Part shown: positions 33,366-43,010 of the stretch, in pieces
Numbering within the stretch: position 1 is the stretch's first letter
Layout of the letters: every line of letters starts with the position of its first letter
Assembly: GCF_900105165.1 (NCBI RefSeq)
Contig: NZ_LT629740.1
Coordinates: forward strand, 558,001-622,000
Direction: 5' to 3'
Length of the DNA stretch: 64,000 bases
Origin: Mucilaginibacter mallensis
GTDB taxonomy: Bacteria > Bacteroidota > Bacteroidia > Sphingobacteriales > Sphingobacteriaceae
Made by a program: the position numbers and the translations under genes
Notes under the pieces: generated by a model
Databases searched by the model: none
Told to the model about the DNA's origin: nothing
What the model saw: the letters and a program-made list of their open reading frames with translations, nothing else

Positions 33366-33590
33366 TTATGATGCCTTTTGCTTTGGAGAGGCCACAAATG
33401 GCATATGCGCTTTATTCTTTAAATTCCAATCAGTGATATCCACCAATCCGGCTTTTGTTTTATAATGCTTTTTATCATTAGGGCACCTGACAACGTAGCC
33501 ATTTTTAGATTGTTCTACTACAGGGCGCGCACCGCAATCTTTGCAAGGTTCGCAAAAAATTGCCGGTTGTATTGATAAAAAGTTATTCAT
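33366..33590 (-). CDS. Small Cys-containing protein, possible zinc ribbon
   Basis: A 74-residue cytoplasmic protein I cannot place in a named family. Starting at ATG 33590 it reads MNNFLSIQPAIFCEPCKDCG, then ARPVVEQSKNGYVVRCPNDK. The Cys pattern CEPCKDC and a later C-P-N fits a short zinc ribbon of the type used in small phage- or restriction-alleviation-like (Lar) proteins. The end is basic (KNKAHMPFVASPKQKAS). It lies alone between dapA and ligA with its own terminator. A metal site is inferred only from spacing. Confidence 0.55.
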   Translation of the reverse strand: MNNFLSIQPAIFCEPCKDCGARPVVEQSKNGYVVRCPNDKKHYKTKAGLVDITDWNLKNKAHMPFVASPKQKAS

Positions 33591-33714
33591 GAGTGTAGAT
33601 ATTTTATATTTATGCAAAATTAAGTTTTTAGTACTACATTAGAACAAGCCGTTATACCAGAAGTTTAATTGTAACAAAAATGTTACAATTAGAAATCACA
33701 TCAATTTGTAAATT

Positions 33715-35775
<2,061 letters not shown>

Positions 35776-35792
35776 CTAAATGAGCAGGGGTT

Positions 35793-36150
35793 AAACGCGC
35801 TCCGTTTGACTCACCCGGTCTTCGCTCGGCCGTTCGACCACCCTCTCTTCACCTTCGGCGGAAAGAGGGTGAGCTTCATTATTTTTTTACCCTCTTTGCG
35901 GCTTGCCACAGAGAGGGTCGACCAGCGTAGCGTAGTCGGGGTGAGTCAAACGCGTGGAAGCTCTGCGTTAAGGATGGCAGCGGATACCGGCTAGTGGTTA
36001 AAGCCTGTGCAGTATGAGCGTACAGCCTGACCCACAGGGGAACGCCCTAATAAACGCGCTCCGTTTGACTCACCCGACATCGTTTCACTCGTCGACCTCT
36101 CTTCACCTGCGGTGTAAAGAGGTGGGGGAATAAAAGCGAAGTTTAGGTGA
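35793..36150. repeat. Family A inverted repeat copy 2, a GGATACCGG module and a partial copy 3
   Basis: This fills the gap between ligA and the YXWGXW gene. 35793-35955 is a long inverted repeat matching 198-358. 35957-36049 is a separate module (GCGTTAAGGATGGCAGCGGA, then GTGCAGTATGAGCG, ending GGGGAACGCCC) whose end resembles 92-134 in inverse. 36053-36150 is a half copy of family A. No gene is supported. Confidence 0.7.
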
Positions 36151-36176
36151 GTTAACTATTCGCACTATAATCCATT

Positions 36177-36229
36177 GTGAAAGTTACAAACTTTCACGAT
36201 CAGTAGGCTTCAGTCGCAGACTGAAGCCA
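36177..36229. repeat. Family F double hairpin, copy 2
   Basis: GTGAAAGT/ACTTTCAC (36177-36197) is followed by GGCTTCAGTC/GACTGAAGCC (36206-36229). This copy has the two hairpins in the inverse order to those at 11539, 48219 and 55029. Confidence 0.7.
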
Positions 36230-36304
36230 GTACCTGCCAATTTTTCTTTTAAACCCTTTTCCTCTCAGACCGTCATACCGTTAGTTATTAAATTAAATAC
36301 ATCT

Positions 36305-36610
36305 ATGAAAAATGTAAAGAAAGTTCTGTTTTTATTTATTGCCATATCTGCTTTTACAGTTGCTAAAAGTCAGGCACAGGTTGTTGTAGTTGTTCGCCCT
36401 GAACGCCCGAGAGAGGTTGTTGTGGAAAGGCCCGTAGCACCTTCACCACGCCACGTTTGGGTGGCCGAAGAGTGGACACCAGCGGGAGGCAGATATGTTT
36501 ACCACGGTGGCTATTGGGCGCTTCCGCCACACCCGCACGCAGTTTGGAGAGCAGGCCACTGGCGTCATCACAGGGGCGGATATATGTGGGTACAGGGTCG
36601 TTGGGCGTAA
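36305..36610 (+). CDS. YXWGXW-repeat-type small exported protein
   Basis: A 101-residue protein with a signal peptide (MKNVKKVLFLFIAISAFTVA, cleavage near SQA). The mature part is Pro/Arg/Val-rich at first (VVVVVRPERPREVVVERPVA), then carries repeats of an aromatic YxxGxW/HWxH type: WVAEEWTPAGGRYVYHGGYW, then WRAGHWRHHRGGYMWVQGRW. This is the YXWGXW pattern known in small surface proteins of Bacteroidota and Proteobacteria whose function is unknown. High Trp and His content suggests metal or surface binding; that is speculation. A shared bidirectional terminator follows. Confidence 0.8.
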   Translation: MKNVKKVLFLFIAISAFTVAKSQAQVVVVVRPERPREVVVERPVAPSPRHVWVAEEWTPAGGRYVYHGGYWALPPHPHAVWRAGHWRHHRGGYMWVQGRWA

Positions 36611-36627
36611 GTAAATATGTACAGAAC

Positions 36628-36666
36628 AAAAAAAGCGATGAGTTTTAAACCCATCGCTTTTTTTTG
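36628..36666. terminator. Bidirectional terminator, family G copy 3
   Basis: The same AGCGATGGGTTT core as at 9908 and 10677, here flanked by seven or more A and T residues on both sides. It separates two convergent genes. Confidence 0.82.
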
Positions 36667-36686
36667 TTTACAGTAACCTGATAATA

Positions 36687-38468
36687 TCAATTACCTGTTC
36701 CGGTGCCACTATCGTGTGTATCTTTCTTCATCATGGCTTCCTTAATGTATTTTACAGGAGCACTGCCATAGCTCAGGAATTTTTCATTAAAGCCCTTTAA
36801 AGTATAATTAACACCCTGATCTTTTTTCCATAGTTCGCGCAGGTCCATAATTTCTTTATAGCCGGTATAGTAGCAATCCAGTTGTACACTGCTTACGGTT
36901 ACACGTTTCCATTTGTTTTCGGCCTCAGTTTTTTGCTGAAAGGCCTCGTGGGTAAGAAAAGTAATGGCCTGGTCTTTCGTCATGCCAGCAGCATGTACAC
37001 TGTAATCCAGTATGGTATTACAAACGGAGCGCAGGTGCCATTTATACCACATTAGCTTCATTTCGGGGTTGTCACCACCGTAACCATTGTCAAGCATCAT
37101 TTGTTCGCCATAAACCGCCCAACCCTCTATCATGGCATTATTGCCAAATATGGATTTAATTAAGCTTGGCGATTGATTAGCGTACACCAACTGCACGTAA
37201 TGGCCCGGTATAGCCTCGTGGATGCATAGTATTTGCAAAGTGTAGTTATTGTACTCACGCAAATAACTTTCGGCCTGCTCGGGCGAATAGCCGGCCAGGC
37301 TGCCTACGTTGAAGTAAGAGTTTCCTGTTTTATCATACGGGCCAGGCGAACTCATGGATGCACCCGCGCCGCTGCCCGCCATATAGCCAGGCTCTTTACG
37401 TACAACCAGTGGTTTCGAAGGATCCATTGTTACCAGGTCTTTTGCCCGCACAAAAGCGGTTAACTTAGGTATAAGCTGCTCAATTGATGATTGAAAGTTA
37501 TCCGCATCAACGTGTCTGCTTGCGATAGTATCAATCACTTTGCTGATCAGTTCCATGCTATCCTTTGGCATAGCTTGCGTGCCAAAATATTTTGGCCACA
37601 GTTGGCGGCTCAATTGTGCCATTTCATGATGAACAAATTTTTTCCGTTCGGTTGCAGCGTTAAATATTTGCTGCGACGTATATTGTGATTGTATCTCGTA
37701 TTTAAACTTATCGTTATAATATTCCTGACCCAGCCTGAAATCGCGCGGGTGATCGTTTTTCATCCCTTTAAGGAATGCCGCGAACCCTCTTATAGCGGTA
37801 GCTGACACAGCCGCCCTGTCGAGCATTTGTTTTTGCTCGGCCTCGGGGATGTTTGATTTTTTTAATGAATCGGCAAAATCCTTTTCAAAAGTTCCAACGC
37901 CGTTCAGGTGTTGATCTATCGCCAGATTGGTAAGTTCAACCACCGGATTTTTGATCTGCTTTTCGGCCTCCTTATAGTAATCAGGAATATTGGCCATTTT
38001 TTGGTAGAAATTACGCAGGCGTTTGGCAAGCGGCGCGTAATGCTCATTCAAGATATAAGCAAATGTGCCTATCACATTATAATGGGTAGGGTTCCACTCA
38101 TATTCCTTTAAAAACTCGGTATCCCATTGCAGGTATTGCAGCTGGTTTTGCATGATCTGATAATCTATGCGGTTATTTTGCGATAGCTTCTCGATCTCGT
38201 AATGCGATAGTGAGTCGAGGTTTGATTTATAGTATTCAAGCTGTTTGTCCCTTGTTTTATTACTTGGCACCAACAGTAAACTATCATATTTATGATACCC
38301 TACCGAGGTTGCCCAGTCGGGGTTTACTTTCCATAATCCATCTAAAAAAGTACTTTCATACACAACAAATGCGGCATCATCTTTTATACCTGTTGGGCCT
38401 ACAGAGTCCTTTTTACAGGCCGCAAAAACGGTAATTAAAAGAACGATGGATAAGAATTTTCTGTTCAC
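36687..38468 (-). CDS. DUF885-family lipoprotein, putative metallopeptidase
   Basis: A 593-residue surface or periplasmic lipoprotein (MNRKFLSIVLLITVFAACKK, lipobox Cys18). The DUF885 catalytic region is visible: CIHEAIPGHYVQLVYANQSP contains the HEAIPGH metal motif, followed by FGNNAMIEGWAVYGEQMMLD, which supplies the downstream Glu. Upstream segments (FVVYESTFLDGLWKVNPDWA and RLRNFYQKMANIPDYYKEAE) are typical. Members are thought to be zinc peptidases of the same broad class as M2/M3, but substrates are not established. Transcribed alone on the minus strand; the repeat-rich gap lies upstream. Confidence 0.85.
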   Translation of the reverse strand: MNRKFLSIVLLITVFAACKKDSVGPTGIKDDAAFVVYESTFLDGLWKVNPDWATSVGYHKYDSLLLVPSNKTRDKQLEYYKSNLDSLSHYEIEKLSQNNRIDYQIMQNQLQYLQWDTEFLKEYEWNPTHYNVIGTFAYILNEHYAPLAKRLRNFYQKMANIPDYYKEAEKQIKNPVVELTNLAIDQHLNGVGTFEKDFADSLKKSNIPEAEQKQMLDRAAVSATAIRGFAAFLKGMKNDHPRDFRLGQEYYNDKFKYEIQSQYTSQQIFNAATERKKFVHHEMAQLSRQLWPKYFGTQAMPKDSMELISKVIDTIASRHVDADNFQSSIEQLIPKLTAFVRAKDLVTMDPSKPLVVRKEPGYMAGSGAGASMSSPGPYDKTGNSYFNVGSLAGYSPEQAESYLREYNNYTLQILCIHEAIPGHYVQLVYANQSPSLIKSIFGNNAMIEGWAVYGEQMMLDNGYGGDNPEMKLMWYKWHLRSVCNTILDYSVHAAGMTKDQAITFLTHEAFQQKTEAENKWKRVTVSSVQLDCYYTGYKEIMDLRELWKKDQGVNYTLKGFNEKFLSYGSAPVKYIKEAMMKKDTHDSGTGTGN

Positions 38469-38583
38469 AGCAGTTCAATTAGTTTGAAAATATAAACTTA
38501 TAACATTTAGATGAAATAAATTGGTGAAATGCAGGAGGAGGTGTAAAATTTTTGAGAGGGGTAGCGGTTTGACCCTATCCGCG

Positions 38584-39168
38584 CGTCATTGCGAGGAACG
38601 AAGCAATCCCCGACTGTGCACGACGAATATGCATGGTTGTATACTTATCGTATGGTATCGCTTTTCGCTAAGAAGTCACTTTTTGTCTTTGACACAAAAA
38701 GTAACCAAAAAAGTCAAGTCAGTCGAAAGGCTTCTTTGCCACACAAGGCCTTCCCAGCAAATCAGGCAAAACCTGGGCTGCTATATTTTTACCCTGCTGT
38801 CGCTACGCACTTGGCCTTTGCGCTTCTGTAAAAATCTGCTATGCCCTGCCATTACACACTAGGCCACCATCGTTTTGCCTGATTTCACCCGAAGCTGTTC
38901 TACTGACGGAAGCCTCACCCAACCCTCTCCAAAGGAGAGGGCTTAAAATGATCCGAAATTAAACGCGTGCAAAGGCCCGACAAAAAGCGCGGGCCTGGGT
39001 GTTTTGCCTGTGGGTGGAAGGATCTTTTTGTCTTGATTTTTTGGTTCTTTTGTATCAAGACAAAAGAAATAGGCCTTAGCGGCTATGAGCGATACCATGA
39101 GATAGATCGAAACCAAGCAACCACTCTGTACAGCATAAAGATTGCTTCGTACCTCGCAATAACGCGCG
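38584..39168. repeat. Composite element bounded by inverted module sets
   Basis: The left end reads, in order, family B (GCGTCATTGCGAGGAACGAA), TATGGTATCGCT, CGCTAAG and a TTTTTGTCTT ... AAAAGTAACCAAAAAA block. The right end carries the same modules in inverse order and orientation (CAAGACAAAA, GCGATACCAT, then ATTGCTTCGTACCTCGCAAT). About 340 bases lie between, with small frames that do not resemble proteins. The element fills almost the whole gap 38469-39198. No transposase is encoded. Confidence 0.65.
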
Positions 39169-39198
39169 AAAATAAATGTGCACACTTCCACTCAAAAC

Positions 39199-39230
39199 AA
39201 AAAACGCCCTCCGGTTTCCCGAAAGGCGTT
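39199..39230 (-). terminator. Terminator of the OmpA-like gene
   Basis: On the minus strand AACGCC ... GGCGTT closes a stem with an inner CCGG-type pairing and is followed by TTTTTTG. It ends about 20 bases after the stop codon. Confidence 0.7.
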
Positions 39231-39251
39231 CATAAATATCAAACTAAATTA

Positions 39252-40151
39252 TTATTGACCCGGAGCTGGTGCCGGTACTGTTGGTACAGTAGTTGCGCCT
39301 GGTGCCGGTGCTTTGCCAATAAGGGCCATAAACTGATCCAGTTTTGGTGTTATAATAATTTCAGTACGCCTGTTTTGTGATTTGCCGGCTGGAGAGCTGT
39401 TATCAGCAATTGGGTTAAACTCACCACGACCACCTGCTGTTAAGCGTTTAGGGTCAACGCCGTAGGTGTTCTGTAATGCCATAACTACTGATGATGCCCT
39501 TAATGTACTCAGGTCCCAGTTATTACGGATATTCTTTTGTGAAATGGGAACATTATCGGTATTACCTTCTACCAGCACATCATAAGTAGAGTAATCATTA
39601 ATGATCTTGGCTATTTTAGCTAATGTTGCTCCTGCCCGGTCTGAAATTTCATAGCTGCCTGATTTGTAGATCATGTTATCAGATAGCGATACATAAACTA
39701 CGCCTTTAAGCACTTTTACATCTACGTCTTTTGTCTCATCCGGACTTAACGAGCGGGTAAGGTTGTTGGTTAACACCATATTAAGCGAGTCGCTTTTGTT
39801 TTTTGAGTTTACCAGTTCCTTGATATAGGCATTAGACGCGTTTATCTGGTCAACCAGTTTTGAGATGTTCATACCACCCTGATTGTTACCGGCCAAACAT
39901 TTATTTAGTGCATCCTGTAAGGCAGCTGTATTGGCATTTGCCGCTGCAATTTGCTCTTCAAGGCTGGTAACACGGCTTTTTGAGCCGGCAAGCTCCTGCT
40001 GAGTTACCTGGTAACTTTGCATTACCTCGTCATTCTTTTTTTGTAAATTGGCGTTATCTGCTTGTAAAGCCTGGTATTTTTTTGTGCTTACACAACCTGA
40101 GGCTACGGCTACCACCAGCAATATAGCTGGCATAAAGAATTTCATTTTCAT
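39252..40151 (-). CDS. OmpA-family lipoprotein with coiled coil
   Basis: Links the outer membrane to peptidoglycan. Start ATG 40151 gives MKMKFFMPAILLVVAVASGC with the lipobox Cys20. Residues about 25-85 form a long coiled coil (YQALQADNANLQKKNDEVMQ and on, a typical Lpp/Pal-like spacer). The OmpA-C domain (about 160-275) has VLVEGNTDNVPISQKNIRNN, the LSTLRASSVV helix and NRRTEIII, the peptidoglycan-binding signature with Asp and Arg. The end is Pro/Ala-rich (APAPGATTVPTVPAPAPGQ). 299 residues, single gene. Confidence 0.9.
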   Translation of the reverse strand: MKMKFFMPAILLVVAVASGCVSTKKYQALQADNANLQKKNDEVMQSYQVTQQELAGSKSRVTSLEEQIAAANANTAALQDALNKCLAGNNQGGMNISKLVDQINASNAYIKELVNSKNKSDSLNMVLTNNLTRSLSPDETKDVDVKVLKGVVYVSLSDNMIYKSGSYEISDRAGATLAKIAKIINDYSTYDVLVEGNTDNVPISQKNIRNNWDLSTLRASSVVMALQNTYGVDPKRLTAGGRGEFNPIADNSSPAGKSQNRRTEIIITPKLDQFMALIGKAPAPGATTVPTVPAPAPGQ

Positions 40152-40473
40152 GTGGCTATTAATGTTTACTAATCGATTATAATACATTTATAATCAACGT
40201 TTCTTTAACAATAAAGTTACTGTATAGTTTCAATTTGACGAATAAACTACCATATTTCTTTCGCTGAATACCTATAATTACCTTATTGTAAATTTAGTTA
40301 ACTATAGGGTGTTGCAGCTGTTTAGAATATATTCTAAATATCAAATTCAGGCTCTGGGTATTACTCATGCCCGGCCTGTAATCGATATATTTACTGCATT
40401 AACAATTGGCATATTATGCATAATCCATGCAACCAATCGCGCTGCTGATTGTTAACTAAAAAAAATCTGTAAA
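40152..40473. promoter_or_regulatory. Divergent promoter region with an 18-bp perfect palindrome
   Basis: This 322-base AT-rich gap separates the divergent OmpA-like and DinB genes. 40321-40338 (TTTAGAATATATTCTAAA) is an exact palindrome, the usual shape of a dimeric regulator site. I saw no other repeat or coding sequence here. Confidence 0.45.
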
Positions 40474-40947
40474 ATGGATAATAACAATAAAACCTTAGTA
40501 AAAGAACTTACCAAATTGCTGCTTGGCGGCAATGCCCATGCCGATATGAAAACTGCCGTGAAAGGCCTGCCTGCTGAATTGCGTGGTGCAGTGCCCGATA
40601 AACTACCATATAGTATATGGCAACTGGTGGAACATATACGTATTGCCCAATGGGATATGCTGCGTTTTTGTATGGATCCGCACCACAAATCGCCAAAATG
40701 GCCCGAGGAATACTGGCCAAAGGAAAGCGCCCCAAAGAATGATGAGGCCTGGAATGAATCATTGGAGCAGATCAATAACGACCTTGATGAGTTTATTGGC
40801 ATTTTAGAACACAGTAACCTGTACGAGCAAATTCCCGGCGGCAGCGGGCAAACCATATTACTGGAAGCTTTGCAAATGGCCGATCATACCTCGTACCACG
40901 TAGGCGAAATAATAGCGATAAGAAGATTATTAGGCGCCTGGAAATAG
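40474..40947 (+). CDS. DinB-family protein
   Basis: A 157-residue four-helix protein of the DinB/YfiT superfamily, which includes metal-dependent thiol transferases. The three candidate metal histidines are His54 (WQLVEHIRIAQWD) and His138 and His142 (ADHTSYHVGEI), the usual triad. The fold pattern and the ending IIAIRRLLGAWK fit. Its stop is directly followed by the ATG of the pentapeptide gene, so the two are co-transcribed. The reaction is unknown; bacillithiol-type chemistry is one option for the family. Confidence 0.85.
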   Translation: MDNNNKTLVKELTKLLLGGNAHADMKTAVKGLPAELRGAVPDKLPYSIWQLVEHIRIAQWDMLRFCMDPHHKSPKWPEEYWPKESAPKNDEAWNESLEQINNDLDEFIGILEHSNLYEQIPGGSGQTILLEALQMADHTSYHVGEIIAIRRLLGAWK

Positions 40948-41514
40948 ATGGAACTACATGATGATAAAACCTTCGACAGTATGAGTTATACAGAGAAGGT
41001 TGTAAAAGGGCAGGAGTTTCAAAGCTGCACATTTAAACGCTGCGATTTTACCAACAGCGATTTTTCGCATAATAAATTTATCGACTGCATTTTTGAGAGT
41101 TGCAATTTATCGCTGATGAAGCTGAACGGCGCTGCCTTAAATAATGCCGTATTCAATAATTGTAAAATATTGGGAGTAAATTTCAGTGAGTGCCAAACCA
41201 TGCTTTTCAGCGTAAAGTTTGATGGCTGTATACTGGATTATGCTTCATTTATGGGCCGCAAGATGGTGAGCACCAGGTTTACCAAATGCTCATTAAAGGA
41301 AACTACCTTTAGCCAGGCAAATTTATCGGGGAGTGTTTTTGATCAGTCAGACTTGTCGGGGGCAGTTTTTAACCGGACGGATATTAGCTCGGCAAACTTT
41401 GTAACTGCCTATCACTACAGTATCGACCCTGAAATAAACAATATCAAAAAGGCTTCTTTTTCGGCTGATGGCCTCGCAGGGCTTTTAACAAAATACCAGA
41501 TCAGGATAGTCTGA
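40948..41514 (+). CDS. Pentapeptide-repeat protein, Qnr-like
   Basis: A 188-residue right-handed quadrilateral beta helix made of A(D/N)LXX-type repeats: FKRCDFTNSDFSHNKFIDCI, then ESCNLSLMKLNGAALNNAVF and SQANLSGSVFDQSDLSGAVF. The arrangement, an interrupted helix with a break near residues 80-95, resembles Qnr/McbG proteins, which mimic DNA and bind gyrase, but it is about 30 residues shorter and lacks an obvious large loop. A quinolone effect must not be assumed. Co-transcribed with the DinB gene. Its stop codon lies inside the terminator hairpin. Confidence 0.82.
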   Translation: MELHDDKTFDSMSYTEKVVKGQEFQSCTFKRCDFTNSDFSHNKFIDCIFESCNLSLMKLNGAALNNAVFNNCKILGVNFSECQTMLFSVKFDGCILDYASFMGRKMVSTRFTKCSLKETTFSQANLSGSVFDQSDLSGAVFNRTDISSANFVTAYHYSIDPEINNIKKASFSADGLAGLLTKYQIRIV

Positions 41515-41527
41515 TCCGGTATTTTCG
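41492..41527. terminator. Terminator shared by the pentapeptide and hydrolase genes
   Basis: AATACC-A-GATCAG pairs with CTGATC-C-GGTATT around a 5-base loop and continues into TTTC. Convergent genes lie on both sides. Confidence 0.65.
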
Positions 41528-41534
41528 TTTATCT

Positions 41535-42827
41535 CTATTTTAATCCATTAATAAAATCTACAACAGCTGTAACCATTTCCTGGTTAAGTGGCAGGTCGGG
41601 TTTCTGGTAGGTGGCTATATTAGGCTCCCTATCTGCCGGGGCATCTTTTAAAACATAATTCATTCCCCTTACGATAGTATATGTGGCATTTGATTTTGCC
41701 GATTTTAGTTTCAGGCCTTGTGTAACCGGATATAACAGATCGGTAGTGCCCTGTATGATCAGCATGGGCATTTTAACTTTCTTTATTTCGCGTTGCGGAT
41801 CGTATCTGCACCACGACATCAGGAACATCTGAATGGAGGGTCTTGCAACGTAATATAAAGCAGGATCGATATTATTAGTCATTTTGCCTTTACGCAAAGT
41901 ATCAAGCATAGCTTTAAACTCATCGCCCAAGTATGATGGCTGCGATTTCATTTGCTCGGTTAACACCTTATCAGCAGGGTCGCCAGCGCCTTCTAGTGAT
42001 ATAAATCCTTTTATAGGCTCATCAGGTACCGACATCATGCCAACCAATGCGCCCTGGCCATGGCCGGCAATAATTATTTTCGAAAATCGGCCATCATCAT
42101 TCAGCATACCTATAAGGGCTGTAGCATCATCAATATAATCTTCAAAACGCATTTGGTTTTCCTTGTCGGCGCTTACGCTTTGCCCAACCATACGCTTATC
42201 ATAACGTAATGATGCAATGCCGGCTTTACCCAAAGCCGCAGCCAGTAATTGATAGCTGTTGGCAGTAATCACAGGGTTTTTGCAATTGCCATCACGGTCG
42301 GTTGCGCCGGATCCGGCTATAATTAATACCACAGGTATTTTGCCATTTACGGTTTTGGGCATGGTTAAGGTGCCCGCAATTGAGCCTGCCATAGTTTTCA
42401 AAGCAATGGGCGATTCCGTTACCGATGGGTCAACAGAAGTAGTGGAAGCCGCCGGTTCATCCTGTGGTTTTAAAAACAACCCGGTTATTTTTCCGTCGTT
42501 GTTTAATGCCAGGTTAAGCATAAAAATGCCGTTCTTGAATTTCGCTTTATAAGCGGATACCGGCTGGGTATATTTTGCAAAGGTTGTTTGGTCAAGGCTG
42601 CCCAATTGTTCTTTTAATTGAGCCGTTGTTGATGTAAACTTATCAAGCGGTTCAGCCGCTTTCATTTCAGGACTGAACATCATAAAAACGCTGTCGGCCT
42701 CGCCTGCGTTATAAAACTTCACAAAGTTATTCAATACAACTTCATAAGCGGCAGGGGCTGCCTGTGCAAAAACGCTGGCTGTAAAGAATAAGGTAAGGAA
42801 AATAAAAACAACTTTTTTCATACTCAT
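41535..42827 (-). CDS. Secreted alpha/beta-hydrolase with DUF3887 domain, catalytic residues replaced
   Basis: A 430-residue exported protein: signal peptide 1-22 (MSMKKVVFIFLTLFFTASVF plus AQ), a DUF3887-like domain (about 27-120: FVKFYNAGEADSVFMMFSPE) and an alpha/beta-hydrolase domain (about 135-430: LIIAGSGATDRDGN, RYDKRMVGQS). In this family the nucleophile elbow is GHSxG; here it is Gly-His256-Gly257-Gln-Gly. The usual GMNHVLK histidine is Tyr391 (GMNYVLK). The acid Asp363 (IQGTTDLLYP) remains. Each change is one transition from the canonical codon. It is likely inactive as a hydrolase, or uses other chemistry. Confidence 0.85.
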   Translation of the reverse strand: MSMKKVVFIFLTLFFTASVFAQAAPAAYEVVLNNFVKFYNAGEADSVFMMFSPEMKAAEPLDKFTSTTAQLKEQLGSLDQTTFAKYTQPVSAYKAKFKNGIFMLNLALNNDGKITGLFLKPQDEPAASTTSVDPSVTESPIALKTMAGSIAGTLTMPKTVNGKIPVVLIIAGSGATDRDGNCKNPVITANSYQLLAAALGKAGIASLRYDKRMVGQSVSADKENQMRFEDYIDDATALIGMLNDDGRFSKIIIAGHGQGALVGMMSVPDEPIKGFISLEGAGDPADKVLTEQMKSQPSYLGDEFKAMLDTLRKGKMTNNIDPALYYVARPSIQMFLMSWCRYDPQREIKKVKMPMLIIQGTTDLLYPVTQGLKLKSAKSNATYTIVRGMNYVLKDAPADREPNIATYQKPDLPLNQEMVTAVVDFINGLK

Positions 42828-43010
42828 TTAGTCAGTAAAACTGATCCTTTTTTTTGATTATATACTTTAAAATAATATGGGTTGTATACCGTGTTTGTGT
42901 TTAATTGGATTTAACACTAAAATCACATTGTAAAACCTTTGACCCTAATTTTGCGTTTAAATTACCAATAAATCAAAGCAAACATATAGTAAATTTTCAC
43001 ATAACTGTTG

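Noticed and set aside
38584..39168. An insertion sequence
   Set aside because: Inverted ends exist but there is no transposase frame and no target duplication recognised.
38521..39191. Several frames of 80-137 codons inside the composite repeat
   Set aside because: They are translations of repeat modules, differ between the two mirror copies and have no signal or domain pattern.
40948..41514. Calling the pentapeptide protein a Qnr resistance gene
   Set aside because: Repeat fold fits, but it is shorter than Qnr and lacks clear loops; resistance cannot be claimed.
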